Positions 1-10,031 of a stretch of 26,621 bases of DNA are shown piece after piece. The DNA comes from a virus: positions 1-26,621 of the IMG/VR virus record IMGVR_UViG_3300028553_000140. One strand, 5' to 3'. Below the pieces are notes generated by a model. The model was given only the letters and a program-made list of their open reading frames with translations, made no database searches and had not been told where the DNA came from. A program made the position numbers and the translations under genes. Each line of letters opens with the position of its first letter. Within the stretch, counting starts at the first letter, position 1.

Positions 1-2628
1 ACACAACAAGAAATAAACCTCGCAGCATATAAATCTGGTAAAAAACCTGAGGAGATACAGGCACTATTGCAAGCTAAAGGTATCCCCCCAGCTCCTACTA
101 TTACACCAGTACAGACCATAAAACCGAGTGAAGTCACAGCTCCTGCATGAGCTACTTATTGAGAAGCAAATATCCTACCTCCTAGCGTTACAGGATTTAG
201 CACGCCTAAACCAATCATTGCTACAACAGATAAGCCAGTTATAGGCACACCACCAGCGACTAATACCCCAATAGGTGATTTTTCAAAATTTACGCCTGAA
301 CAGAACTATTCAAAAGCAATGGAGATTTATACAAAAGACCCTAGTGAAGTTACAAAGGAGGAGATATCTTTTGTCCGGAGTTTAAAATTTAGAATGGATA
401 ATGGTGAAGATATTTATGGTAAGAAAGGGAAAAGCTCTTGAACTACTACATACTCTACCGAACTCGTACAGCCATGAGAAAATATCGCCTCTAGCACTCG
501 TAATGCTGATGGTAGCTACCAAGTTACCTATAAAGACTGAACATCGCAAAGAACCACCACAGAACCCTCAACAACTGTATTTCCTGAGTGAACACCTGAA
601 TACTTTGCCCAGAAAAGAGCAGAAGCATGAGAAGAAAGAGCAAGAGTTCTCGCAGAGCAGTTAACTGATTTTACAGAAAAAAGAGCAAAAGAAACAGCCG
701 ACCTCGTAGCGAAGTACGGAGAGAATATTGCTAGTCAATTCCAATCACAAAAAGCAGAAATAGAAGCACAATGAGCAAAGAGAATGGAAGAAACTAAAAG
801 TATGCTCGCTGGTCGTGGTGCTGGTCGTTCTGGTATTGCTATTGAAAAAGTAGACGAAATCGCTAAAAACATAGAAACTACTATCACACAAGCTAAGGCT
901 AAGGCAGACTTAGAACTCATGGCGTATAGAATGGAACAAGAGGGGGCAGATGCAGAAGCTATCAGTGCTATTCGTACAAATATAGCCAATGTCCAAGCAA
1001 ATATCGACCAAGCTAACTACGAGAATCAATTAGAGATTATCAAATTGAACCAAGAGAACGCTACAACAGGAAGTGAGGCGATGATGAATTTGCTCAATAC
1101 AATAAGTAATGGAGCTGAACTATCACAAGAAGTAGACATGGAAAAGAGTGCTGAATTATGATATTTTATCAACAAAAAGACATGACAGCCAATGTTTGAT
1201 TCTCAACGAAGGGCTTTAGAATTTAAAAAAACAGCAAGCTGACTCACTCCAGACCAAATAAGCACTTTCGCTAGTCTATTAAAAACATGAAAAGTAGACG
1301 AAGAATGACTCAAAAAGATATGATTAACTTCTGCGGAGATTGCAGACGTGACTAAGCATTCTCAAGTGTTGAGTGGAGACTATGTCGCACCTGTATCTGT
1401 TGTTGATTTTATCAAATCTAAAGAGTGATTTCGAGAACAGGCATACGATGACGCAACAGGCAATACTCTAGCACTATGAGAGACGCCAGCATGAACAGCA
1501 ACAATTTGATTCTGACAAACAACTATAAACTGAGTTCCTGTAAAATGATGAGATACTATATCTCAAGCAGACGCAGACGCAGAAATGAGGAAACAAATAG
1601 ACCAGAAATATTCAAGATACAAATCACTTGTTACAGTTCCTCTAAATGAAACACAGAAAGCAGCACTTACATCACTCGAATACAATGTATGACCATGAGT
1701 TTGGTGATTCGCGGCTATGAAACCAGTCTTAGCAGCTATCAACGAAAGTGATTTTAATAAAGCGGCTGATTTACTTGTACAATCTGGTATAGGAATAAGA
1801 AATGCTAAAACATGACAAACTCTTCCATGATTGATTGCCCGTAGACAAGAAGAGGCTGATATGCTTCGACAAACAGGCACATGAGCAACAACACCGACAG
1901 GGGGGGATACTGCATTAACAACATCTGATATTTCAATATTCAATAATTCTACATACAAACCACAACTAGAAAAAGACGCTACATTAAAGAAAAAATATCA
2001 AGTTTTCTTAGATGAAAAAAACAAGGTTATGAAAGACAAAAATGCTAGCATTGAGGAAGTAATGGGGTATTCGCAATGAGGAAAAGATTTGACGGATACA
2101 GACACAAAAACAATCACTAAATTTTCTCAGGCACTTGACCAAATAAGCTGAATTACTGAACAAATTAAGAAAATAAAAACTTGACCTATACTTTGAAGAA
2201 TAAGAGCAATGAACCCATACGATACTGACGCACAAACTTTGGCTTCTTCATTAAATTGATTGATTCCAAATCTCGCTCGATGAGTATATGGAGAAGTATG
2301 AGTATTAACGGATAACGATATTAGGATATATGCTAGAACAGTTCCAAATCTTACACAAACTAACGATGTGAATAATGCTGTTTTAGCTTTGACACTTGAT
2401 ACAATAGCGTGAGGGTACAAGAGACAACTACAAACACTCGCGGCAGCATGAAAAGATGTATCTGGTTTCGCAGGATTATATGATAGCATAAAAGCACAAG
2501 CTGATTCTATAAAAGCAAGTATTCCAGGATTCAACACCCCCCCACCAACAGGAGGAGAGAGGGGAAGTGTAACCTGAAATACAGGAACATTGTCAGACTG
2601 AGCAACATTTACTGTTACTTTTGAATAA
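1..2628 (+). CDS. Large virion protein with embedded GH24 lysozyme domain (5' end outside the window)
   Basis: Open in frame 1 from the first base to TAA when TGA is read as Gly, giving 875 visible residues; the start lies upstream. The N-terminal third is Pro/Thr-rich, then a long Ala/Glu/Gln-rich helical, probably coiled-coil stretch (about residues 215-370). Residues about 467-624 look like a phage T4-type lysozyme (GH24): KSKEG with Glu475, YDDATG with Asp484, ATIGFGQT with Thr501 (the E-x8-D spacing of the family), then a YNVGPG motif and GLIARRQEEA, the usual end of this fold. The family hydrolyses the MurNAc-GlcNAc bond of peptidoglycan. The C-terminal 250 residues are unrecognised and end in a Gly/Thr-rich tail. 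The size and the neighbouring head genes suggest a virion-borne wall-penetrating or DNA-ejection protein rather than a free endolysin (inference). The lysozyme call is strong; the virion role is moderate. Confidence 0.85.
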
Positions 2629-2629
2629 T

Positions 2630-5227
2630 ATGGCAACACTACCAACACAACAAAAATATACTCTTCCTTCATCATTTGCTTGATGATGGGACACCGCAGT
2701 AGAACAGATAAAGAAATGACAAACACCACTCCCAGTAACAGCACCAGTAGTAAAACCTCTTGAGGTGACTACTCCTAAAAAAAAATACAAGGTAAAATTT
2801 AGCAATTGAGCAACAGTGTCTTTTGACACACAACCAACACAAGCACAGCTAGAAGAGGCGTGGTCACTTGTTAAGGATATGAAGAAGCCAGAAAGAGCTA
2901 AATTCGATAGAAGCAATCCTACACAATTCGCACAGGATTATCAACAATCAGTACGAGAATGAACACCAAGAGCTTTTACTGGTGGTATAGTATGAGGGCT
3001 TATAAAAGGTACAGGCAAGACAGGGGAATTTATAGCTAAAACAGCCGACAAGGTACTACCCTGACAGCCATTTAGGAAATGGTGAGAAGAGTTTTCACAA
3101 TCTGGACAGTGAACTTCTGATATTATCCAAAAAGCAATGTGAGTAGACCCTACAAAAACAGCCACTAAAGTAGGCGAATTTGTGTGAGAAATGGGCATAG
3201 GAGCATGAACTGGTGGAGCTTTGGTAAAATGAGCATCTGTACTGCCTAAAGTGTGAGCAATAGCACAAAAATCACCGCTAATAGGCAACATAGGCAAGTG
3301 ATTAGCTGAATGATTATGATTCGATATAGCTTCTCAATGAGAAGTTTGAATATGAACAGCAATAGGTGCATGAATACCAGCAGGAGTATGACTTTCAAAA
3401 GCATGAAAATTTGTACTTTCAAAAGCATGAAAATTTGTGTCAAAATGACTTCCTGAAAGATTACAATTTTCAAATGTTATAAATAGATGAGACCTGACAA
3501 ATGCAAGTGAAAGACTTTCAAAACTTACACGAACAGAGCCAAACGTAAAAGAGGTGTCTAGGTGGGCTTTAGACAGGTGAATCAAATGAAGTGAGGCAGA
3601 ACAAAGAACATTGATACAAAAAGCCACATCAGAAGCGAAAAAGGCAAAGGATGCATTCCTTGCCACGAGTAAAAAAGCTTTTTGAATAGAAGATACTGGA
3701 AAATTAAAAAAGGCATTATCAGAAAGGAGGGAGGATTATATGGAGAAATGAGTTGCGACAGCATGAAATGAAGAAAGAGTTGCAAAATTTGATAGATTGA
3801 TAAATGCAACAAAAATGACACTTATGGAAATTGACGAATGAAGAGCATTATTAGGTGATAAATTATTTACTAAGCAAGGAACTTTCAAAGATGTTGGGAA
3901 ACAAGCAGGATGGCAGAATGTATGGAAAGATACTAGCGAATTTATAGATAAGCAACTCCCTTGATTTAGGAAACTTAATAAGGACATAGAAATAGGTATT
4001 GCTCTTGATGACGCTATCGCTAAAAAAGAAGCATCCGCAATAGCAAGACAAATAGCTACCTATTTATGATTTTCTTCTCTTTGAGGAGTTTCAGTATGAA
4101 CAATAACACAAGACCCAGTAAAATGACTTCAGGCATTCTTGTTGGGGCTTTCTTGAGCGTGAATAACAAAGTTTCTTCGTTCTCCTAAGGTTCTTTCAAA
4201 TATAGCATATTATCTTAATAAGCTTTCTCCAGAATCAAGAAAGACGATGGAGGCAATAAAAAATGGTCGGACGATTCCTTTAGAGAATTTCAGACCACTT
4301 ATTGAAGAATTGAAATTGTTACCACCACCAAGCTGAAAACCACTTACGACAGGGAAAGTAATAGACGTAAAGCTTATGACAGGATATTCGCCATGAATAT
4401 TGCAAAAGCAAGAACAGGCAATCAGCAGTAAAGTATGAACACAGCCAGTCCAATCAAACATACTCACAAATCTTTCAAAATCGAACATACTCACAAATCT
4501 TTCAAAATCGAAAATCAATTCCTGAAAAGATATATGAGAGATACTGCCACAAACGAAAGTAAGTATTCCATGACCTAAAATTACTCCACCTAGTATAAAG
4601 GAAACAATTAAAAAAGCAAGTTTACCAAAAAAACAACCAACAGTAAGCGATATACTCCCCAAGAGTACAAAGACACCCACAACACCAAAAGTAGAGGGGA
4701 AGACAGCTATTTATGAAGAAATAAGTAGTATAAAGAAGCAAGACAAAATCCATTTTAAGAAGAAAGATTGATTTACTTATGAAGGTTATCCTTATGAACT
4801 TAATTGACGAAAATATGTTATTGAATGAAATGACAAAATATGATATAACTTCTATAAATTCGATACTGCTGAGTATCTATCAAAATGAGATACCATTGGA
4901 AAAGCAATAAAATGATTTAAAAAAATAGAACCAAAATTATACATATCAAACTCAAACAAGATGAGTATAAATTATGACAAAGTTATAAACGAAGAAGTAA
5001 AACCCAAACAATCCCTCCCTCTAACACAAGGAGAAGTAAAGAAACCCTCTCTTCCTATTGGGGAGAGACAGGCGGTGAAGTATGGGGAGACGATAGAAGA
5101 TAGGTTGAAGAAAATGTCTCGTTCAGAAATAATTACCGAAATGAGTAATAAATGAATAAATTTGAAAAGAATGTTCAAATACACAAAAGAACAACTCATA
5201 AAACAGTACAAAAATTATCTCCAATAA
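2630..5227 (+). CDS. Large hypothetical protein, likely virion/ejection protein
   Basis: 865 residues, with about 52 in-frame TGA (Gly) codons and a TAA stop. The ATG lies one base after the stop of the lysozyme-bearing gene, a junction (TAA-T-ATG) seen repeatedly here. I do not recognise a family. Visible features are a Pro/Thr-rich start, a Gly/Ala-rich weakly hydrophobic stretch at about residues 175-270, a Lys/Glu/Ala-rich helical middle (about 285-450), a second hydrophobic Gly-rich stretch at about 475-515, a Pro/Lys-rich linker and a charged C-terminus. Two perfect or near-perfect in-frame tandem duplications occur: 24 bases at 3392-3439 (unit LSKAGKFV) and 27 bases at 4457-4510 (unit NILTNLSKS). 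Amphipathic, Gly/Ala-rich giants next to a virion lysozyme are typical of internal or pilot proteins, so that role is inferred from context only. Confidence 0.75.
3392..3439 (+). repeat. 24-bp in-frame tandem duplication
   Basis: Two adjacent 24-base units (3392-3415 and 3416-3439) differ only in their last base (A or G). They encode LSKAGKFV twice within the Gly-rich part of the 865-residue protein, and each unit contains one TGA-encoded Gly. The near identity suggests a recent slippage or duplication event. Confidence 0.9.
4457..4510 (+). repeat. 27-bp in-frame tandem duplication
   Basis: Two identical adjacent 27-base units (4457-4483 and 4484-4510) encode NILTNLSKS twice in the linker region of the 865-residue protein. 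The frame is kept, and perfect identity implies recent origin. Confidence 0.92.
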
Positions 5228-5228
5228 T

Positions 5229-5381
5229 ATGGTACTCGACTACAACTATACATCCTCTGTAAAATACTCTAAACCTATGTACCACTACACCAACATATAC
5301 AAGCCCAAAAAGACCATCGCTGATCGTATTCCTAACCCTATAAATATGCCCTGCAAATGAAAAGGTAAGAAGAAAAAGTAA
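5229..5381 (+). CDS. Small basic hypothetical protein
   Basis: 50 residues, Tyr- and Lys-rich, ending in a GKGKKKK tail; one TGA-encoded Gly. The ATG follows the preceding TAA by one base (TAA-T-ATG), as at other gene junctions here, which supports translation. No family is recognised. Its place just before structural and packaging genes and its basic tail would fit a small nucleic-acid-associated virion protein, but this is only a guess. Confidence 0.55.
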
Positions 5382-5410
5382 AAGACTAATTATTTATTAA
5401 CCCCCTTATT

Positions 5411-5680
5411 ATGTCTACCGCTACTCTAACAAATGTCACAGGTGTCGATTCCAGCACAACTCTCTTATCTGCTAACTCTTCACGACAGAAAGCATATATT
5501 TGGAACAACTCAACCGCTATCCTCTATGTAAAACTCGGAGGAGGTACAGCTTCTGCAACTTCTTGTACTTATAAAATGATAGCTGATGCTCAATTAGAAC
5601 TCCCAGCATGATTTACATGAGATGTTACTGGTATTTGGGCTGCCGTTAATGGTGCTGCTCGTATTACTGAACTAAGCTAA
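5411..5680 (+). CDS. Small conserved-type phage structural protein
   Basis: 89 residues, two TGA (Gly) codons, TAA stop overlapping the terminase ATG. The pattern is a Thr/Ser-rich start, then TLLSANSSRQKAYIWNNS, then AILYVKLGG, then a C-terminal GIWAAVNGAARITEL. This resembles a class of small beta-rich proteins of about 90-130 residues often found among phage head genes, where they are annotated only as hypothetical structural proteins. The TA-ATG overlap with the terminase gene suggests translational coupling. A role as head decoration or head-tail adaptor is inference. Confidence 0.7.
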
Positions 5681-7191
5681 TGGATAAAAAAGCTGTCCTA
5701 AAAGAACTCGCTACTCGCAATCTTGAAAAACGCCATAAACAAGAGTCGGCTAATTATATAGACTTTGTATCGTATTGGTTCAAGGAGGGAAGAAAATTTG
5801 AGTTTCAGATAGACAATTTTCACTTATTGATAGCAAAATATCTCGAAAAATGCTTTCGTGGTGAAATTACGAGACTTATAATAAACATCCCTCCAAGAAC
5901 TTGAAAAACAGAACTTGTGACAAAATGTTTTCCTGCTTGGTGTCTTGGTAAAGACCCGACAATGAAATTTATCGTCACAGGATACTCTGCAACACTTACA
6001 CAACAATTCTCACTTGAGGCGAGAGATATAGCACAATCACAGATATATAAAAATGTATTTCCTCGTATGCAGTGAATCCGAGACGATCAGAATACAAAAG
6101 AATATTGGGCGCTAAAAGAAGGATGAAGCTATTATGCAACGGGTACAGGTGGTTCGATAACTTGAAGATGAGCAAATTGCTTCATAATCGATGACGCAGT
6201 GAAGCCCGATGAAGCCGACAGCGATATAATCCGTACATGAATCAATAATTGGTTTGAAAATACTGTCCCTAGTCGTCTCGATAACCCAAATAGAGGGTGT
6301 ATAATTATCATCATGCAAAGGACACATGAAGACGATTTGTGCGGTCACCTTATCGAAAGGATGAAGAATCGCACAGGAGACGACTGGACGGTATTATCAC
6401 TGCCAGCAATTGCAGAACATGATGAATTTATACAGGTGGATGATGTAGTTTTCAAGAGACTTAAGGGTGAACTCCTCCACCCTAAACGATTTAATCCTGA
6501 TGGTATAGAAAAGATACGCAAGAACATGAATAACTCTACTTTTGAATGTCAGTACCAGCAAAATCCTATATCTAAGGAAAGCCAAGAATTTCACACAGAA
6601 TGGTTCAAATATATCGACAGAGACCAAATACCAACAGGTGGGCGTGTATTCACCACTGTAGATCCTGCATGGACTAAACAAAGCTACTCAGACTACACTT
6701 CTATCCTTACAGGGAAATTCATTGACGACAAGCTCTATATTTTATGATATACCGCTTGAAAATTCGACCCTGCGGAAGCGATAGACGAAATAGTAAAACA
6801 TATTAAATTGTATAACCCCGAGAAAATAGGAGTCGAGGCGATACAGGCAAAAGGTGTCCTCTCTGTTCCTCTCAGAAATACTTGTCAAACAATAGGTATT
6901 TATGCTAATATCGAAGAAATTGCACAGAAAGGAGATAAAGAGAGCAGAATACGCAAGTTAATCCCTCTATTCCGTGACTGACTTATTTACTTTGTACGAT
7001 GAATAGAAGACGGACAACCTATAAGTCTTGAAAAGCAATTATTGACCTTTCCAAGAGGAAAACACGATGATGTTATTGACAGTTTGCAGATGGTATACGA
7101 CCTATACACTCTTCAACCTAACACACACACACGACACAGAGGAATAAAAGTAACCTATCACAATTGACGCCCAGTGTTATCAAAAGGATAA
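5680..7191 (+). CDS. terL: Terminase large subunit (ATPase-nuclease DNA packaging motor)
   Basis: 503 residues, typical length for TerL. The N-terminal ATPase has Walker A PPRTGKT (residues 71-77, with Gly75 coded by TGA), GTGGSITGRG with two TGA-coded Gly, Walker B CFIIDD (Asp171-Asp172), and the motif IIIIMQRTHEDDLCGHL. The C-terminal RNase H-like nuclease has FTTVDPAW (Asp328) and PRGKHDDVIDS (Asp463, Asp464, Asp467). TerL docks on the portal, pumps DNA into the procapsid with ATP and cuts concatemers. There are eleven in-frame TGA codons. The start overlaps the upstream TAA. No small terminase gene was recognised nearby; it may lie outside the window or be too divergent to see. This is the most secure call in the window. 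Confidence 0.97.
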
Positions 7192-7192
7192 T

Positions 7193-7219
7193 TTGTACTT
7201 ATACATAAATAAATATAAT
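7193..7219 (+). promoter_or_regulatory. Putative promoter giving a leaderless portal mRNA
   Basis: TTGTAC (7193-7198), 15-base spacer, TATAAT (7214-7219), then exactly six bases to the ATG of the portal gene, so the expected transcription start coincides with the start codon. The same TATAAT-N6-ATG spacing occurs at 15889 and 21589. The AT-rich background makes a chance match possible. Confidence 0.45.
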
Positions 7220-7225
7220 AAAACT

Positions 7226-8986
7226 ATGAAAAAACTCTCCAGCTTTGATTCAGAAAAAAAACATGAAATGTGTCGGCATGTAAAGGATACTTTCGATGCC
7301 TACGAAATGGATTTAAAAAACTACCATAATGTCCTCCTAGAAATATACAAGGAGGTAAACAAAACAGAATCAGAAGCTCCTAACGAATGGGATACTAAGT
7401 TTCATGTGAGTAAAATGCGACAAACAGAGAACAAAACAACGCCTAAAATCATGGCTAAAAATCCTCGATTTATCGTATCATGGAAAACAGATACATGGGA
7501 ATACGAAGATAAAGGACTGCCAGAAGATGAGAAAATAGCTAAAATGGAAGGCAAAAAGGATCTACCAGAAGCTATCCAAGACTATCTCAATAAATTCTAC
7601 GAACAACAGGAGATAAGGAAGAAAATGAAGCTCTTTGCTAAGTCAGGTGTAAGGTATGGTATAGGATGGGGTAAAGTAGGTTATCGTTCAAAACAGGTGC
7701 GAAAGAATGGCAAGAAAAGCAAAGTAATAGACGGAGTACCTTATATAGATATAAAATCTTTCCTCGATATATATTTTGACCCTCGATATACTACTCTCGA
7801 TGAAATGCCAGCTATCATAGAAATCGCTCGTAATGTCCGTATATCAGAACTACAAGCAAGCGGTAAATATGACGATGAAATCCTCAAAGAACTCAAAACA
7901 ATACAGGGTGAAAAAGATGCATCACTCCGTAGAGAAGTAATCGAACGAATCGCAGGTATTACTAATTCTGGTGATGTACCTGAACCTGATTTTAATAATT
8001 TAGAATTAAAGATTTACGAGGGGTACTATGGAGATGATGATGATTTTGTTCGTATTACTACTGTGTCCGACTTGTTCGTTATAGGGTACGAAGAAATAGA
8101 AGAATTTTCATACGAAGAGTTCCGAGTATTTGAAGATACTGAAACTTTCAAAGCTAACTGATTCCTTGCGGATATAATGGGACTCGAAAGAGAACTAAAC
8201 TGGAAAAAGAACGCTGCGAGTGAATATATAAATATGGCTCTCCACAGAACTATGATTATGTCGGCTAATTCAGGTATAGACCCTGCTGAACTGTATAGCT
8301 GACCATGACATGTCATAATACCTGATGCTATGACCGCAAGAGATGTAATCGACAATCATCTCCTAGAAATGCCTCATCGTGAACTCTCAGTACAGTATTT
8401 CAACGAACAGAACGACATGGAACGCCAGATACAGTCCGCTAGTTACACGATTGATATAGCAAACAGGGCTGAATGAGTAGGGCAAACTAATACGGCAACT
8501 GGTGAAAAAATCCAGTACGCTGAGATGAACGATGTAATCAAAGATGTACGACAATCATTTGAGGACTCTCTCGCTCGTCTTGCCTACAAAATCCTCAATG
8601 TCACATATCAGAACATGGACACCAATATTTACTTTAAAGGGGAAAAGAAATACTGGACTCTCCATAAAGAAGCATTTGGTGATGCTCTCCGTAGATTTGA
8701 TATTAAAGTCGAGGCAAATTCTTCTTCAAGTGCTGATGTAGAAAGTCGTAGAGCTGATGCTATCGCTAAAAAGAATATAGCTCTCGAAGCTATGCAAGCT
8801 GGTGCTATGCCACCTGAGGGAGCAAAAGAAGCATTTAAGGATATAATGAGAACATTTGAGGGCGTAAATGTAGACAAGATGTTCCCTGAAACTCTTCCTA
8901 TGCCTTGAATGGGCTGATTGCCAACAGGACAACCACGGGCAGAAAAAGCACCAATTAACCCACTCGCTGTATGACTTCCTCAGTAA
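7226..8986 (+). CDS. Portal protein
   Basis: 586 residues following TerL, ending in TAA. Portal-like features are an acidic helical N-terminus, YIDIKSFLDIYFDPRY followed by the DEMPAIIEIARNVRISEL segment typical of portal wing/stem regions, a helical core with FNEQNDMERQIQS, and a C-terminal Gly/Pro-rich tail. Portals form the dodecameric ring at one capsid vertex through which DNA is packaged and ejected. The start at 7226 (MKKLSSF) is chosen over an in-frame ATG at 7193 because 7193 would put the -10 box inside the gene. The first 310 residues contain no TGA codon; the remainder has seven. The gene overlaps the next one by 16 bases. Position and size fit well; similarity is by pattern only. 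Confidence 0.82.
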
Positions 8987-9264
8987 TCCCAGTAAAACTC
9001 CCTCCACAAGTAGAAATAGCTAGTGCTGAATACAAGGCAAATCGTGACCAGATACTCGCTATTAAAGAAACGACAGGATTCAAATTTATTATAGACTGGT
9101 TTTCTCGTGAACGTGAAAGGACACTCAAAGAACTATTAACTTGCTCTCTCGAAACCGATACAGACAAGAAAAACTTGTTTACTGTAAGAGGTGAGTATAA
9201 TATATCTGACTGATTTTTAACCTATATAAAAAACCTCGAACTGAGCAAAGAAAGAGAAAAGTAG
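8971..9264 (+). CDS. Hypothetical protein between portal and scaffold genes
   Basis: 97 residues, one TGA-coded Gly, TAG stop; overlaps the end of the portal gene by 16 bases in another frame. The sequence is charged and helical, with the motif FIIDWFSRERERTLKELLTC and a Lys/Glu-rich tail. No family recognised. Genes in this slot often encode small head-assembly or portal-associated factors, but nothing in the residues proves that. A possible promoter for the following gene lies inside it at 9175-9201. Confidence 0.65.
9175..9201 (+). promoter_or_regulatory. Possible promoter for the scaffold-capsid transcript
   Basis: TTGTTT (9175-9180), 15-base spacer, TATAAT (9196-9201), inside the 97-residue gene. 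Transcription from here would give a leader of about 175 bases containing the structured element at 9280-9370. The spacing matches other candidates in the window, but the site lies in coding sequence and is unproven. Confidence 0.3.
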
Positions 9265-9279
9265 TCGCCCTCGTACATA

Positions 9280-9342
9280 ACTTCCCACCATTGTCATTTT
9301 CTTGTAATGACTAAATTCTGGGAAGTCTTTAGTCCTTACAAG
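9280..9342 (+). ncRNA. Structured leader RNA with alternative/pseudoknot pairing upstream of the scaffold gene
   Basis: A long stem forms between CTTGTAA-T-GACTAAA (9301-9315) and TTTAGTC-C-TTACAAG (9328-9342): 14 pairs with one mismatch and a 12-base loop. The loop contains TGGGAAGT (9319-9326), the perfect complement of ACTTCCCA upstream (9280-9287), allowing a pseudoknot. A competing inner hairpin GTCATT/AATGAC (9293-9298 and 9306-9311) excludes the long stem. A terminator hairpin starts at the foot of the stem. This looks like a folded regulatory leader, an attenuator or an RNase processing site. Pairing is visible in the sequence; function is inference. Confidence 0.55.
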
Positions 9343-9370
9343 AAGCTGATAATACAGCTTCTTTATTTTT
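9340..9370 (+). terminator. Intrinsic terminator (possible attenuator) before the scaffold gene
   Basis: Perfect nine-base stem AAGAAGCTG/CAGCTTCTT (9340-9348 and 9355-9363) with loop ATAATA, followed by TATTTTT and more T-rich sequence. It lies only 11 bases before the scaffold ATG and shares bases 9340-9342 with the preceding long stem, so the two structures compete slightly, as in attenuators. Confidence 0.75.
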
Positions 9371-9381
9371 AATTTTTTTCT

Positions 9382-10011
9382 ATGACAGAACAGTCACAAG
9401 ACCAAGTCATCGACCAAGTCGAAGAACAGTCACAAGACCAAGTTCCAGAAGAGGAATCTGGTGAGGGCAATACCCCTAGTAAAGTGGAAGTGGACGGAGA
9501 GTTGATAGATATTGAAGAGTTGAAAAAAGGGTATATGAGACAATCGGATTATACTCGTAAAACCCAGCAACTCAGTCAAGCGAAATCAAAGTCTCTAGAT
9601 GAGCTAAAGGAATCAAATCCTGATCTCTACGAACAAGTTGTTCAGCCACTCCGTGAAGCAGGACTTGTTACAAAAGAAGAGATGATGCTTGCTTTCCACG
9701 AGGAAGTAGCAAAACTCGATGAGAAGAAAAAAGCAGACAAAACTGCTAAACAATTCTTTGAAGAAAATCCAGACCTAGAAAAGTCCGAAAAGGCAATTCT
9801 TGAATTAAGTAAAAATACTGGCATGACTCCCGAAGAAGTAGCTATCCACTACTGATTTGCGGATAGTGACAAATTGCAGAAAGGTAAAAAGGAGGTAAAG
9901 GGCAAATTTGCCCCTAAACCAAAGTCTTATTCCGAGTTATCTCGACAAGAAAAAGATGACTATATAAACCAATCTGCGAACATCCCTGATAATCCTTTTT
10001 ATCGGAGATAA
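9382..10011 (+). CDS. Scaffold-like capsid assembly protein
   Basis: 209 residues, strongly acidic N-terminus, highly charged helical body, basic C-terminal segment (KGKKEVKGKFAPKPK), one TGA codon. The block KVEVDGELIDIEELKKGYMRQSDYTRKTQQL matches a pattern common in phage scaffolding proteins (here named only as pattern recognition, with its key residues Gly-Tyr-x-Arg-Gln-x-Asp-Tyr-Thr-Arg-Lys-Thr). Scaffolds fill the procapsid and bind coat protein through a basic C-terminal helix, then leave. It lies directly upstream of the major capsid gene, as is usual. A 20-base direct repeat (9388-9407 and 9424-9443) duplicates EQSQDQV near the start. The T-rich leader lacks a Shine-Dalgarno site. 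Confidence 0.8.
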
Positions 10012-10031
10012 TATTTTTAATTTAATTTTAT

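Noticed and set aside
401-664. Frame 401-664 on the + strand as a gene
   Set aside because: It lies in another frame inside the lysozyme-bearing protein, which is continuous across it when TGA is Gly.
735-5211. Several long reverse-strand open frames (e.g. 1563-1958, 2127-2744, 4210-4680)
   Set aside because: They lie opposite the recoded + strand genes, have hydrophobic Ser/Cys/Phe-rich composition typical of antisense shadows, and no family pattern.
5680-7191. Reading the interrupted genes as pseudogenes or as code 4 (UGA=Trp)
   Set aside because: TGA falls on invariant Gly of Walker A, GSITGRG, GNHD and GHxH; Trp would destroy these motifs and decay would not hit only TGA.
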